A DNA stretch of 64,000 nucleotides, taken from Glycomyces niveus (GTDB lineage Bacteria > Actinomycetota > Actinomycetes > Mycobacteriales > Micromonosporaceae). Within the stretch, counting starts at the first letter, position 1. The number at the start of each line of letters is the position of its first letter. Location: positions 521,135 through 585,134 of the forward strand of contig NZ_JAGFNP010000002.1 of assembly GCF_017592475.1 (NCBI RefSeq), read 5' to 3'. The notes below the pieces were generated by a model, which saw nothing but the letters and a program-made list of their open reading frames with translations, was not told the DNA's origin and did not search any database. Of this stretch, positions 36,783 to 46,010 are shown in pieces. Made by a program: the position numbers and the translations under genes.

Positions 36783-39062
36783 TCAGTTTCCGCTGGTGGG
36801 GGCGGTTGCGACAGGGTCCGGTGTGGCCGGTTCGGCACGTTCGGTGCGCGGCCCGACCGCGACGGCGAGGAGCCCGAATCCGAGCGCGGTGCAGAACCCG
36901 GTGACGGCGATCCCGGAGTCGTTGACGACCGCGCCGACGACGGCGACGGTCGTCAGGCCGATGACGGCGGCCGCGACCTCGGTGGAGCGGATCGGCGCCC
37001 GCTTGCGCCAGATCACGATCGCGCCGATGAGCGCGGCCAGGGAGATCCACGTCAAAGGCCGCCCGATGGTGCCGATGGCGGCGTCGGCCTTGCGGATCAG
37101 GATGTTCATCGCGGTCCCGTCGAGGACGGAGCCGACGAACCGGCCCAGGTGCGTCTGGTCCTCCTGCGGGCGCAGGTAGTCGAGGAACCCGCCGACGGCG
37201 AACACCGCGAACGCGATCCCGCCGGCCACGACCACGGCCTTGACCGTCAGGCGGCGGCCCCACAGCTTCCAGCAGCACAGGATGCCCGCCGCCACGAGCG
37301 TCAAAGTGCCGCCCATGTCGCGGCCCAGGTTCGGGGCGCCCACGATCACCACCGCGCACACGCCGATCGCGATCGGCCCCCACACCCGGGCGCGGCCGCG
37401 CCACGGCAGGAACGCCACGAGCAGGACCACCGCCGCGGCGAAGACGGCGAACGCGTAGTTGCCCAGGCCCGTGAACCGGGCGCCCGCCTGCGCGGTGTAC
37501 CCCATCGGGGTGTGCAGCGGCCAGGTCGCGCCCGACACCTGGTCGACCGCGATCAGCAGCGCCGCGGCGCCCGCGATCACCCACACCGGCCGCGCGCCCT
37601 GCCGCGTCCACGGCAGCGACGCCGCCGCGGTGAGCACCGCGACGCCCGCGGCGATGATCGCCCAGAACGCCAGCGGCGGGTCGTCCGCCCGCCACCAGTG
37701 CGGGATGCCGGCCGCGACGCCCGCGACCGGGATCGACGCGACCGCCAGGCACACCGCCCGCGCCAGGCCCCGGAACCGGTCCGGCCCGCACAGCAGCCAC
37801 ACGGCCGCCGCCACACCGAGCACGCCCAGGCCCGACAGGACCGAATAGAACACGAAGCTCACCGAGATGACCGCCTGCGACGCCGCCGTCTCGTCGATGC
37901 CCTGCGCGACCGCCGAACCGCTCGTCCGCCCCGCATCGGGCAGGACCTGGATCGGCGCGCCCGCCACCGTCGCCGGCACGTCGGCGCCGACCGCATCCAG
38001 CGCCGTCGCCGTCACGTCCACCAACTGGACGTACCCGTCGCGGCCGGTCGTGGCCGACGTCAGCTCGCCCGTCTCGACGCCCGCCCCTTCGTACAGGACC
38101 GGGTGGAGCGCCGAGGGCGCCGACGCATCGGCGACGCCCGCGACCAGCAGCCGCCAGTCCTCGGGCAGCGCCGCCCGGACTTCGCCCACGGCCGCGTCGG
38201 CCGCACCGGCGGCCCGCTCGCGCACCGCGTCCGGCTCGGGCTCGATCTCGCCGGCGTCGACCTCGCCCGACGGGTCGTCGGAGCCGACCCCGACGTCGTC
38301 CTGCCCGAGCTGGTCGTAGTCGGTGCTCGTATCGGGGGCCTCATCGGCCGCATCGCCCACGACCACACCGGGATCGACGATCACCACGTCGCACGCGGCC
38401 ATCGCCGCGCCCAGCGCGCCCAGATCCGGCGCCCAGAACGCGATCCGGCCCTCGGTGTCGGCCGCCGCCAGCGCCGCGCCGTCGCCGATGCCGGCCACGC
38501 ACGCCCCCGGGTCGGGCTCGACGACCGGCTCCCCCGCCGCCTCGGCCTCAACGGCCGCGGCCTCTTCCTCGACGGCCATGGTCGCCAGGGCGTCGGCGAG
38601 CGAACCCAGCCGCGCCCCGTAGTTGAACGACTCGTTCGCCTCGACGAGGGCGTCCCAGCCTTCGGCCGTCCAGCCCCCGCCGTCCTCGGCCGGGGCCGGC
38701 AGCTGCGACTGCGCCGCGCACTGCGCGTCCCGCGGCGCCGCGCCACCGGCGCGCTCGCCCGCGCCCAGGCTCAACCAGCCCGCCTCCGGGCACGTCCACG
38801 ACCCGATGGTGCGCACGCTCATCGACGCCGACGCCCCCGAGCCGGCCATCGCCCACAGGTTCGGCGTCACCGCTTCGTCGATGTCGGTCCACGCCAGGCC
38901 CGGCACGCCGACGACGACGATCCCCGCGACGTCGTCCTCGTTCTCGGCCGCAGCGGCCGCGGGAGGCACCGCCAGCACCGCGCAGACCACCGCCAGCGCG
39001 GCCGCGAACCACCGCACCAACGCACCGCCTCCGCGCACCCGCACGCCCGCCTCCCAAGTCAT
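36783..39062 (-). CDS. Large membrane protein with extracellular alkaline-phosphatase-like domain
   Basis: A 759-residue protein. A signal-anchor (WFAAALAVVCAVLAVPPAAA) leads to an outside domain of about 370 residues, then a membrane part of about ten helices from residue 420. The outside domain begins IVVVGVPGLAWTDIDEAVTP, as in phosphatase/sulfatase-fold proteins where the Asp binds metal, and ASMSVRTIGSWTCPEAGWLSL resembles the nucleophile loop. An acidic linker with many Asp/Glu follows. Streptomyces carry similar proteins of unknown role. TAGACT six bases before the ATG suggests a leaderless mRNA. Confidence 0.7.
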   Translation of the reverse strand: MTWEAGVRVRGGGALVRWFAAALAVVCAVLAVPPAAAAAENEDDVAGIVVVGVPGLAWTDIDEAVTPNLWAMAGSGASASMSVRTIGSWTCPEAGWLSLGAGERAGGAAPRDAQCAAQSQLPAPAEDGGGWTAEGWDALVEANESFNYGARLGSLADALATMAVEEEAAAVEAEAAGEPVVEPDPGACVAGIGDGAALAAADTEGRIAFWAPDLGALGAAMAACDVVIVDPGVVVGDAADEAPDTSTDYDQLGQDDVGVGSDDPSGEVDAGEIEPEPDAVRERAAGAADAAVGEVRAALPEDWRLLVAGVADASAPSALHPVLYEGAGVETGELTSATTGRDGYVQLVDVTATALDAVGADVPATVAGAPIQVLPDAGRTSGSAVAQGIDETAASQAVISVSFVFYSVLSGLGVLGVAAAVWLLCGPDRFRGLARAVCLAVASIPVAGVAAGIPHWWRADDPPLAFWAIIAAGVAVLTAAASLPWTRQGARPVWVIAGAAALLIAVDQVSGATWPLHTPMGYTAQAGARFTGLGNYAFAVFAAAVVLLVAFLPWRGRARVWGPIAIGVCAVVIVGAPNLGRDMGGTLTLVAAGILCCWKLWGRRLTVKAVVVAGGIAFAVFAVGGFLDYLRPQEDQTHLGRFVGSVLDGTAMNILIRKADAAIGTIGRPLTWISLAALIGAIVIWRKRAPIRSTEVAAAVIGLTTVAVVGAVVNDSGIAVTGFCTALGFGLLAVAVGPRTERAEPATPDPVATAPTSGN

Positions 39063-39175
39063 GCCAGCAGTCTATGGGGTCCCCGCGCCACCGCCCGCTC
39101 CCTACCGTCAGACCTGCGCCACACACCGTCGCGCCGCGTCCGGCCGAGCCTGCCCGCCCGCGTTAGGCTGGCCCG

Positions 39176-39988
39176 ATGCGCACCATCGCCACCGCGAACG
39201 TCAACGGGATCCGAGCCGCCGCCAAGAAGGGCGTCATCCCCTGGCTCGAACAGACCCAAGCGGACGTGGTGCTCCTCCAGGAAGTGCGCGCCGCCCACGA
39301 CCAGATCCCCGCCGAAGTCCTCGAAGCCGGCGGCTGGCACTGGCATGTCGCTCCTTCGATCGTCGCCAAAGGACGCGCCGGCGTGGCCGTCCTGACCCGG
39401 GGCGAACCTGAGGCCGTCCGCACGGGCTTCGACGGTTTCAGCGGTGCCGTCGAGTTCGACGACCACGGCCGTTATGCGGAGGTCGACCTTCCGGGCCTCA
39501 CCGTCGCGAGCCTCTACCTCCCTTCGGGCGAGACCGACACGCCCCGCCAGGTGGAGAAGGAACGCTTCATGACGGTCTTCGCCGCCTACCTCGCCCACGC
39601 CGCCCAGAAGGCCCAGGCGAGCGGCCGCGAGCTCCTCGTCTGCGGCGACTGGAACATCGCCCACGCCGAAGCCGACCTCAAGAACTGGAAGTCGAACAAG
39701 AAGACCGCGGGCTTCCTCCCGAACGAACGCGCGTGGCTCACCGACCTCTACGCCACCGGCACCTTCGTCGACGTCGTCCGCGCCCTCAACCCCGGCGTCG
39801 ACGGCCCCTACTCCTGGTGGTCCTACCGCGGCCGCGCCTTCGACAACGACGCCGGCTGGCGCATCGACCTCCACGTCGCCACCGCCGGCCTCGCCGCGAA
39901 AGCCACCAAGGCCTGGGTCGACCGCGCCCCCGCGCATGACCAGCGCTGGTCCGACCACGCCCCCGTCCTCGTCACGTACGACCACTAG
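39176..39988 (+). CDS. Exonuclease III-type AP endonuclease, paralogue 2
   Basis: A 270-residue member of the same family as the gene at 35948: TIATANVNGIRAAAKKGVIP, VVLLQEVRAAHDQIP, SLYLPSGETDT, LLVCGDWNIAHAEADLKNWK and QRWSDHAPVLVTYDH. The sequence is clearly diverged from paralogue 1, so this is not a recent duplication. TAGGCT (39164-39169) six bases before the ATG indicates a leaderless mRNA. The helicase gene follows on the same strand 52 bases later. Confidence 0.92.
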   Translation: MRTIATANVNGIRAAAKKGVIPWLEQTQADVVLLQEVRAAHDQIPAEVLEAGGWHWHVAPSIVAKGRAGVAVLTRGEPEAVRTGFDGFSGAVEFDDHGRYAEVDLPGLTVASLYLPSGETDTPRQVEKERFMTVFAAYLAHAAQKAQASGRELLVCGDWNIAHAEADLKNWKSNKKTAGFLPNERAWLTDLYATGTFVDVVRALNPGVDGPYSWWSYRGRAFDNDAGWRIDLHVATAGLAAKATKAWVDRAPAHDQRWSDHAPVLVTYDH

Positions 39989-40040
39989 GACCAGGACCCG
40001 CCTGGCCGACCGGCCGGGCGGGCGGGCACCATTGAACCCC

Positions 40041-42887
40041 GTGAGCCTCATCGACTACCTGCCGTCCTCGAACACGCCCGAACCCGACGACGTCTACACC
40101 GCCTTCGCGCAATGGGCCGAAGACGCCGGGATCGTCCTCTACGAGCACCAGGAAGAGGCCCTCCTGGCCATCTGCACCGGCCAGAACACCATCATCGCCA
40201 CCCCCACCGGCTCGGGCAAGTCCCTCATCGCGGCCGCCGCGCACTTCAACGCCCTCGCCAACCAGCGCACCTCCTTCTACACCGCGCCGATCAAGGCGCT
40301 CGTGTCCGAGAAGTTCTTCGAGCTGTGCGAGCAGTTCGGGCACGAGAACGTCGGCATGCTCACCGGCGACGCCGCCGTCAACCCCGACGCGCCGCTCGTC
40401 TGCTGCACCGCCGAGATCCTCGCGAACCTCGCGCTGCGCGAAGGCGCCGACCTCGACTGCGACTCCGTCGTCGCCGACGAGTTCCACTTCTACGCCGAGC
40501 CCGACCGGGGCTGGGCCTGGCAGGTCCCCCTCCTCGAACTCCACCGCGCCCAGTTCACGCTCATGTCCGCCACCCTCGGCGACACCGAGTTCTTCCAGAA
40601 GGACCTCACCCGCCGCACCGGCCGCGAGACCGCCCTGATCGCCTCGGCGACCCGGCCCGTGCCGCTGCACTACGAGTACCGCAAGACCCCGCTGCACGAG
40701 ACCGTCGAGAACCTCGTTGCGAACAACCGCGCCCCGGCGTACATCGTGCACTTCACGCAGGCCGCGGCCCTCGACACCGCCCAGTCGCTGTCGAGTCTCA
40801 ACCTCGTGGACAAGGACGCCAAGGCCGCGATCGGCACCGCGCTCGGCGGGTTCCGGTTCACCACCAAGTTCGGCCAGACCCTCGCCCGCCTCGTGCGCTC
40901 CGGGATCGGCGTCCACCACGCCGGCATGCTCCCCAAGTACCGCCGCCTGGTCGAACGCCTCGCCCAGCAGGGCCTGCTCAAGATCATCTGCGGCACCGAC
41001 ACCCTCGGCGTCGGCATCAACGTGCCCATCCGCACCGTTCTCTTCACCGGCCTCACCAAGTACGACGGCCGCCGCACCCGCCGCCTGCGCGCCCGCGAGT
41101 TCCACCAGATCGCCGGCCGCGCCGGCCGCGCCGGGTTCGACACCGAGGGCTTCGTCGTCTGCGAAGCCCCCGAGCACGTCATCGAGAACGAGAAGGCCAT
41201 GCAGAAGTTCGGGCTCGACCCGAAGAAGCGCAAGAAGATGGCGAAGAAGAAGCCCCCGGAGGGGTTCGTCGGCTGGTCCGACGAGACGTTCGCCGCGCTC
41301 TCCGAGGCCCCGCCCGAGCCGCTGCAGTCGCGCATGCGCATGACCCACGCGATGCTCATCAACCTCCTCGCCCGGCCCGGCAACACGTTCCAGCACGTGC
41401 GCACCCTCATCGAGGACTCCCACGCCGACCGCGCCACGCAGCTGAAGATGGCCCGCACCGCGCTCACCATCGCCCGCACCCTCCGCGACGCCGGCATCAT
41501 CGTCATCGACGGCGGCAAGGTCAAACTCACCGTCGACATGCCCGACCACTTCGCGCTCAACCAGCCGCTCGCACCGTTCGCCTTGGCGGCGTTGGAGCTC
41601 CTGGACACCGAGTCGGACACGTACGCGATGGACGTGGTCTCGATCGTCGAAGCGACCCTCGAAGGGCCCGGCCAGATCCTGGCCGCGCAGCGCAGCAAGG
41701 CCAAGGGCGCGGCGATCGAGGCGATGAAGGCCGACGGCCTCGACTACTACGACCGCATGAACCAGCTCGAAGACGCCGAAGTGGACTACCCGAAGCCCCT
41801 CGCCGACCTCCTCGACGAGGCGTTCAGCGCCTACCGCACGAGCCACCCGTGGGCCGCCGACTACCAGCTCGAGCCGAAGTCGATCCTCCGCGAGATCTGG
41901 GAGGGCCGCATGAGCTTCGGCGAGTACATCGGCCTGTACGGGCTCCCGCGAGCCGAGGGCCTGCTGCTGCGGTACCTCTCGAGCGCGTACAAGGCGCTCA
42001 TCCAGACCCTGCCCGAGGACACCGGCGGCGAGGAGCTCGACGACCTCACCGCCTGGCTCGGCGAGACGATCCGCCAGACCGACTCCTCGCTCATCAACGA
42101 GTGGGAGCAGCTGACCAATCCGGCCGAGCAGGACGAGGACATCGACACCGGCCGCCCGGCCCGGGCGTTCACCGACAACGAGCGGGCCTTCACCATCGCC
42201 GTCCGCAACGCCGCCTTCCGCCACGTCGAACTCGCCGCCGCCGACCGCGTCGAAGCCCTCGCGGCCCTCGAGACCGGCTGGCCCGCCTCCAAATGGGACG
42301 CCGCCCTGGAACGCTACTTCCAGGCCCACGACGACATCGGCACCACCGGCGCCGCCCGCGGCAACGAGTACCTCGACATCACCAAGGAAGGCCGCACCTG
42401 GACCGTCCGCCAGACCATCGACGACCCGGCGGGCGACAAGGACTGGGCGATGCACTTCACCGTCGACCTCGACGCCTCCGACGAAACCGGCACGGTCGTC
42501 ATGGCTCTTCAGGACTTCACCGACTTACGGTGGACCGGCCTGGTCATCGCATCCCGCTGGGCCGTCCCCTCCCGGGACGGTTCGGCGGTGGTGTCGCGAC
42601 AGGGCCGTGGCCGAAAGCGAAGGTTGCTGTTCCAACGCAACTCGACGTCCGTGCAATGCAGGCAGATGGCCAGAGGCTTATGTCGTAGTCTGCTTACCAC
42701 CATCTCGTTCACCTACACGGATTCCGTATCCCTGTACGTACCTTCAATTTTCCGCGCCGCCACCCGTACCCGCATCACCCACAAGACGAGAACACCTTCA
42801 CGTTTCACGCCGAACCGGCTGCGTCCCAACCCGAACCGGGCCGGGCCTGTTGCCGACCGCGCCCCGCTCCCGCCTCTTCGTCGCTGA
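40041..42887 (+). CDS. DEAD/DEAH-box helicase with DUF3516 C-terminal domain
   Basis: A 948-residue Ski2-like helicase. Q/Walker A: YEHQEEALLAICTGQNTIIATPTGSGKS; DEVH-like box in VVADEFHFYAEPD; SAT in LMSATLGDTEF; motif V-VI in GTDTLGVGINVP and QIAGRAGRAGFD. The DUF3516 region covers about 400-825. Family members stop near there; here a further ~120 residues, Arg/Ser/Thr-rich and encoded by AT-richer DNA (from about 42510), have no family resemblance. GTG at 40041 is the likely start. A role in RNA handling is inferred. Confidence 0.88.
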   Translation: MSLIDYLPSSNTPEPDDVYTAFAQWAEDAGIVLYEHQEEALLAICTGQNTIIATPTGSGKSLIAAAAHFNALANQRTSFYTAPIKALVSEKFFELCEQFGHENVGMLTGDAAVNPDAPLVCCTAEILANLALREGADLDCDSVVADEFHFYAEPDRGWAWQVPLLELHRAQFTLMSATLGDTEFFQKDLTRRTGRETALIASATRPVPLHYEYRKTPLHETVENLVANNRAPAYIVHFTQAAALDTAQSLSSLNLVDKDAKAAIGTALGGFRFTTKFGQTLARLVRSGIGVHHAGMLPKYRRLVERLAQQGLLKIICGTDTLGVGINVPIRTVLFTGLTKYDGRRTRRLRAREFHQIAGRAGRAGFDTEGFVVCEAPEHVIENEKAMQKFGLDPKKRKKMAKKKPPEGFVGWSDETFAALSEAPPEPLQSRMRMTHAMLINLLARPGNTFQHVRTLIEDSHADRATQLKMARTALTIARTLRDAGIIVIDGGKVKLTVDMPDHFALNQPLAPFALAALELLDTESDTYAMDVVSIVEATLEGPGQILAAQRSKAKGAAIEAMKADGLDYYDRMNQLEDAEVDYPKPLADLLDEAFSAYRTSHPWAADYQLEPKSILREIWEGRMSFGEYIGLYGLPRAEGLLLRYLSSAYKALIQTLPEDTGGEELDDLTAWLGETIRQTDSSLINEWEQLTNPAEQDEDIDTGRPARAFTDNERAFTIAVRNAAFRHVELAAADRVEALAALETGWPASKWDAALERYFQAHDDIGTTGAARGNEYLDITKEGRTWTVRQTIDDPAGDKDWAMHFTVDLDASDETGTVVMALQDFTDLRWTGLVIASRWAVPSRDGSAVVSRQGRGRKRRLLFQRNSTSVQCRQMARGLCRSLLTTISFTYTDSVSLYVPSIFRAATRTRITHKTRTPSRFTPNRLRPNPNRAGPVADRAPLPPLRR

Positions 42888-42949
42888 TGCCTTGACCGCA
42901 AGCCCTACGGTGCAGCAGGCCCCGCCGCACTCGATGGCAGAATCGGCCG

Positions 42950-43996
42950 GTGCTCTCCGACCCGCTCCACTCCCCTGTCGGCGCGCCGCTTAGAGCGGTC
43001 GCCGCGCTGCAGCACAACACCGGGAACCAGGCCACCGGCGGGATCTGGCGCGTCGCCGGACCCGGCGGGGAGGCGATCCTCAAGCACCTCACGCCCGGCG
43101 GCGAGGGGCATGCGCATTGGCAGGCCTCGGCCGATCCGCGGCACTGGAACTTCTGGCAGCGCGAGTACCTCGCCTACACGAACGGGTTCGCCGCCGCGTA
43201 CGGCCGCGACGGCGGCATCGGCGCCCCGGCGCTGCTCGCGGCCGGCGAGCGGCCCGACGGGAGCCGCGAGCTGTGGCTCGAGGCCGTCAACGGGATCCAC
43301 GGCCGCCACTGGACCGTGCCGATGCTCGCCGACTTCGCGCGGCGCCTCGGCATCGTCCAAGCGCTGCACCGCGACGGCCCCGAGGAGCCCTGGCATTCGC
43401 GCCGGATCCTGCGCCAGTACGCGGGCCGCCGCGACTTCCCCAGCGTCCCTTGGGATCATCCGGTCGCGGCCGCGCACTGGCCGGGGGAGACCCGCGAAGG
43501 TCTGCGGTTGGTCTGGGAGCGCCGCGCCGACCTGTTCGCCGTCGCCGAGGGCCTGCCGCAGACGGTCTGCCACCTCGACGTGTGGCCCATGAACCTCGTG
43601 CAGCGCGAGGGCGGCGAACCGGTGCTGCTCGACTGGTCGTTCACCGGCCGGGGCGCGATCGGCGAAGACGTCTCGAACCTCATCGCCGACACGTTCTTCG
43701 ACGGCCTCCAGCCCGTCGAGCGCCTCGCCGAGACCGAAGCGGCCGTCACCGACGCCTACCTCCGCGGGCTCGCCGAAACCGGGTACGCCGATCCGGACGG
43801 CACCCGAAAAGCCATCGCCGCCACCGGAGCCGCCAAGTACTGTTGGCTCGCCCCGGCGATGCTCACGCGCCTCGCCGCGGGCCTGCCGATCGCCAGCGCC
43901 GACTACGACGCCGCCGAGGACGCCGCGGTGCTCGAACGGCGCCGCCCGATCGTCGACATGCTCGTCCGCTGGGCCAGCACCGCCCTCGACACCTGA
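42950..43996 (+). CDS. Aminoglycoside phosphotransferase-family kinase-like protein
   Basis: A 348-residue protein of the APH/choline-kinase fold. EAILKHLTPGG holds a candidate ATP lysine, TVCHLDVWPMNLVQ is the catalytic loop (H-x-D-x4-N), and EPVLLDWSFTGRGAIGEDVS carries the metal-binding Asp. Small-molecule kinases and self-resistance enzymes share this fold; the substrate is unknown. GTG at 42950 has CAGAAT six bases upstream (leaderless pattern). arfB follows nine bases after. Confidence 0.8.
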   Translation: MLSDPLHSPVGAPLRAVAALQHNTGNQATGGIWRVAGPGGEAILKHLTPGGEGHAHWQASADPRHWNFWQREYLAYTNGFAAAYGRDGGIGAPALLAAGERPDGSRELWLEAVNGIHGRHWTVPMLADFARRLGIVQALHRDGPEEPWHSRRILRQYAGRRDFPSVPWDHPVAAAHWPGETREGLRLVWERRADLFAVAEGLPQTVCHLDVWPMNLVQREGGEPVLLDWSFTGRGAIGEDVSNLIADTFFDGLQPVERLAETEAAVTDAYLRGLAETGYADPDGTRKAIAATGAAKYCWLAPAMLTRLAAGLPIASADYDAAEDAAVLERRRPIVDMLVRWASTALDT

Positions 43997-44005
43997 GAGA
44001 ACGCC

Positions 44006-44425
44006 ATGCCCGTGCAAGTCACCGAGACCATCGCCATCCCCGACAGTGAACTGCGGTGGCGCTTCTCGCGGTCCTCGGGCCCGGGCGGGCAGGGCGTCAA
44101 CACCACCGATTCGCGGGTCGAGCTCGTCTTCGACCTGCCCGGGACGAAGGCGCTCTCGCCCGCGCTGATCGAGCGGGCGCTCGCGCGCCTCGGCAGCCGC
44201 GTCGTGGACGGCACGGTGGTGATCGCGGCGTCGGAGTTCCGTTCCCAGCTGCGCAACCGCGAGGCGGCGATGGAGCGCCTCGCCGAGCTGCTGCGGCGGG
44301 CGATCGCCGCGCCGCCGCCGACCAGGCGGGCCACGAAGCCGTCGAAGGGCGCGAAGCGGCGGCGCCTGGAGGACAAGCGCCGCCGTTCGGACGTCAAGAA
44401 GCTGCGGCGCAGCACCGACGACTAG
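44006..44425 (+). CDS. arfB: Alternative ribosome-rescue peptidyl-tRNA hydrolase
   Basis: A 139-residue protein. RSSGPGGQGVNTTDSRVEL has the GGQ motif (27-29) that hydrolyses peptidyl-tRNA on stalled ribosomes. The C-terminus (RRATKPSKGAKRRRLEDKRR) is the basic tail that enters the empty mRNA channel. It acts when trans-translation fails. Probably co-transcribed with the kinase-like gene. Its stop and that of the convergent GH43 gene share a single CTAG. Confidence 0.92.
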   Translation: MPVQVTETIAIPDSELRWRFSRSSGPGGQGVNTTDSRVELVFDLPGTKALSPALIERALARLGSRVVDGTVVIAASEFRSQLRNREAAMERLAELLRRAIAAPPPTRRATKPSKGAKRRRLEDKRRRSDVKKLRRSTDD

Positions 44426-45396
44426 TGCTCGGGCTGGGGCTGACCGAAGTCGGGGGTGCCGTCCTCGTTCCAGCCGAAGGGCTGGACGCGGCAGTGCCGG
44501 TCGGGGTTGTCGAGCGGGTCGCCGACGATCTCCTCATAGGCGCGGGCGTGGAAGACCAGGAGGTCGTTGCCGTCCTCGTCGACGGTGAACGCGTTGTGGC
44601 CGGGGCCGTAGATGCCGTTGGCCGCGTTGGTGGTGAAGACCGGCTCGGGGTGCTTGGTCCACGAGGCGGGGTCGAGGAGGTCGGCGCCCTCGTCGGCGCT
44701 GAGGAGGCCGACGCAGTACTCGGCGCCGGTGCCGGAGGCGGAGTAGGTGATGAAGACCTTGCCGTTACGGATGAGGGCGTAGGGGCCTTCGTTGACGGCG
44801 AAGCGGACGGTCTCCCAGGGCAGTTCGGGGCGGGAGAGCTCGACGGGCGCGCCTTTGATCGTCCAGGGGTCGGCGAGTTCGGCGAGGAAGAGGCTGGTGT
44901 TGGAGCCTTCGAGGCCGGGGTCGTGCTGGGCCCAGCAGAGGTAGCGGGCGCCGTTGTGGGCGAAGGTGGTCGCGTCGAGGGAGAACGAGTCGATCGGCGT
45001 CTCGATCTGGCCCTTCTCGGTCCATTCGCCGGCGAGCGGGTCGGGGTTGCGGTTCTCCAGGACGTACATGCGGATGCGCCAGACGTCGGCGGTGGCCGAT
45101 GCGGCCTCGCCCGCGGCGAAGTAGACGTACCAGGCGCCGTCGATCCAGTGCAGTTCCGGGGCCCAGATGTGGGAGCCCATGGGGCCCTCGGGGTGCTGGA
45201 CCCAGATGGTGGTCTCCTCGGCGTCGCGCAGGCCCATGAGGGTGTCGGCCCCGCGCAGCACGATCCGGTCGTAGGCGGGGACGGTGGCGGTGAAGTAGTA
45301 CCGGCCGTCGGTGTGCCTGGTGATCTGGGGGTCGGCGCGTTCGAGGATGAAGGGGTTCGGCAGCGCACTGGTCTTGTTATCGGTCACAACACGCAT
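44422..45396 (-). CDS. GH43-family arabinosidase/xylosidase
   Basis: A 324-residue five-bladed beta-propeller. The three GH43 carboxylates are visible: base Asp in ILERADPQITRHTDGRYYF (D22), the pKa-tuning Asp in DSFSLDATTF and the acid Glu in AVNEGPYALI. HIWAPELHWIDGAWYVYFAA is typical. No signal peptide, so it acts on imported oligosaccharides, with the GH51 enzyme 12 kb away as a likely partner. ATG at 45396 is one base after the YigZ stop, so the two are co-transcribed. Confidence 0.9.
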   Translation of the reverse strand: MRVVTDNKTSALPNPFILERADPQITRHTDGRYYFTATVPAYDRIVLRGADTLMGLRDAEETTIWVQHPEGPMGSHIWAPELHWIDGAWYVYFAAGEAASATADVWRIRMYVLENRNPDPLAGEWTEKGQIETPIDSFSLDATTFAHNGARYLCWAQHDPGLEGSNTSLFLAELADPWTIKGAPVELSRPELPWETVRFAVNEGPYALIRNGKVFITYSASGTGAEYCVGLLSADEGADLLDPASWTKHPEPVFTTNAANGIYGPGHNAFTVDEDGNDLLVFHARAYEEIVGDPLDNPDRHCRVQPFGWNEDGTPDFGQPQPEH

Positions 45397-45397
45397 G

Positions 45398-46009
45398 CTA
45401 CAACTCCACCCGGAGCGTCCCCGCAGGCTCCACCTCCGCGGCGCCCGCCGATTGGGACGCGAGCCAGTCCACCAGCAGCTCCACGTCCGAGCAGGCCAGG
45501 TCGAAGGCCACTTCCGCGCCGAAGTCGACGCCGACCAGCCGCACGTCCTCGCGCAGGCGCAGCAGCCCCTCCAGACTCCCGGCCAGGCCGTAGTCGACCC
45601 GCACGGTCAGGCGCTGCCAGCGCGCGAGCTCGACGGTCCCCACCGCGTCGAGCGCGGCCGCGACGGCCGCGCCGTAAGCGCGCACGAGCCCGCCCGCGCC
45701 GAGCTTGACGCCGCCGAAGTGGCGGGTGACGACGGCGAGCACGTCGGTGAGGTCGCGCCCGCGCAGCACTTCGAGCATCGGGACGCCGGCGGTCCCGGCC
45801 GGTTCGCCGTCGTCGTTCGAGCGGGCCGACTGGCCGTCGTCGACGACGTAGGCGGTGCAGTTGTGGGTGGCGTCCCAGTTGGCCTTGCGGTGGGCGCTGA
45901 TGCGCGCCCGCGCTTCGGCATCGGAGGCGACGCGGTAGAGCGTGCAGATGAACCGGGACCGGTTGACGACGGTCTCGGTCGAGGCTTCGGTGGGGGCGAT
46001 CGTGCGCAT
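45398..46009 (-). CDS. YigZ/IMPACT-family protein
   Basis: A 203-residue protein with the N-terminal Impact domain (RFICTLYRVASDAEARARIS, ANWDATHNCTAYVVDD, RSNDDGEPAGTAGVPMLEVL, VVTRHFGGVKLGAGGLVRAY) and a smaller C-terminal ferredoxin-like domain. Bacterial members are linked to translation or stress by analogy with eukaryotic IMPACT; the activity is not settled. It lies between the response regulator (one base gap) and the GH43 gene. Confidence 0.92.
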   Translation of the reverse strand: MRTIAPTEASTETVVNRSRFICTLYRVASDAEARARISAHRKANWDATHNCTAYVVDDGQSARSNDDGEPAGTAGVPMLEVLRGRDLTDVLAVVTRHFGGVKLGAGGLVRAYGAAVAAALDAVGTVELARWQRLTVRVDYGLAGSLEGLLRLREDVRLVGVDFGAEVAFDLACSDVELLVDWLASQSAGAAEVEPAGTLRVEL

Positions 46010-46010
46010 G

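Noticed and set aside
34274..36904. Long plus-strand frame of 876 codons across the leader, coiled-coil and xthA genes
   Set aside because: It is antisense to three recognisable genes and its Gly/Val/Asp repeats reflect complement codon bias.
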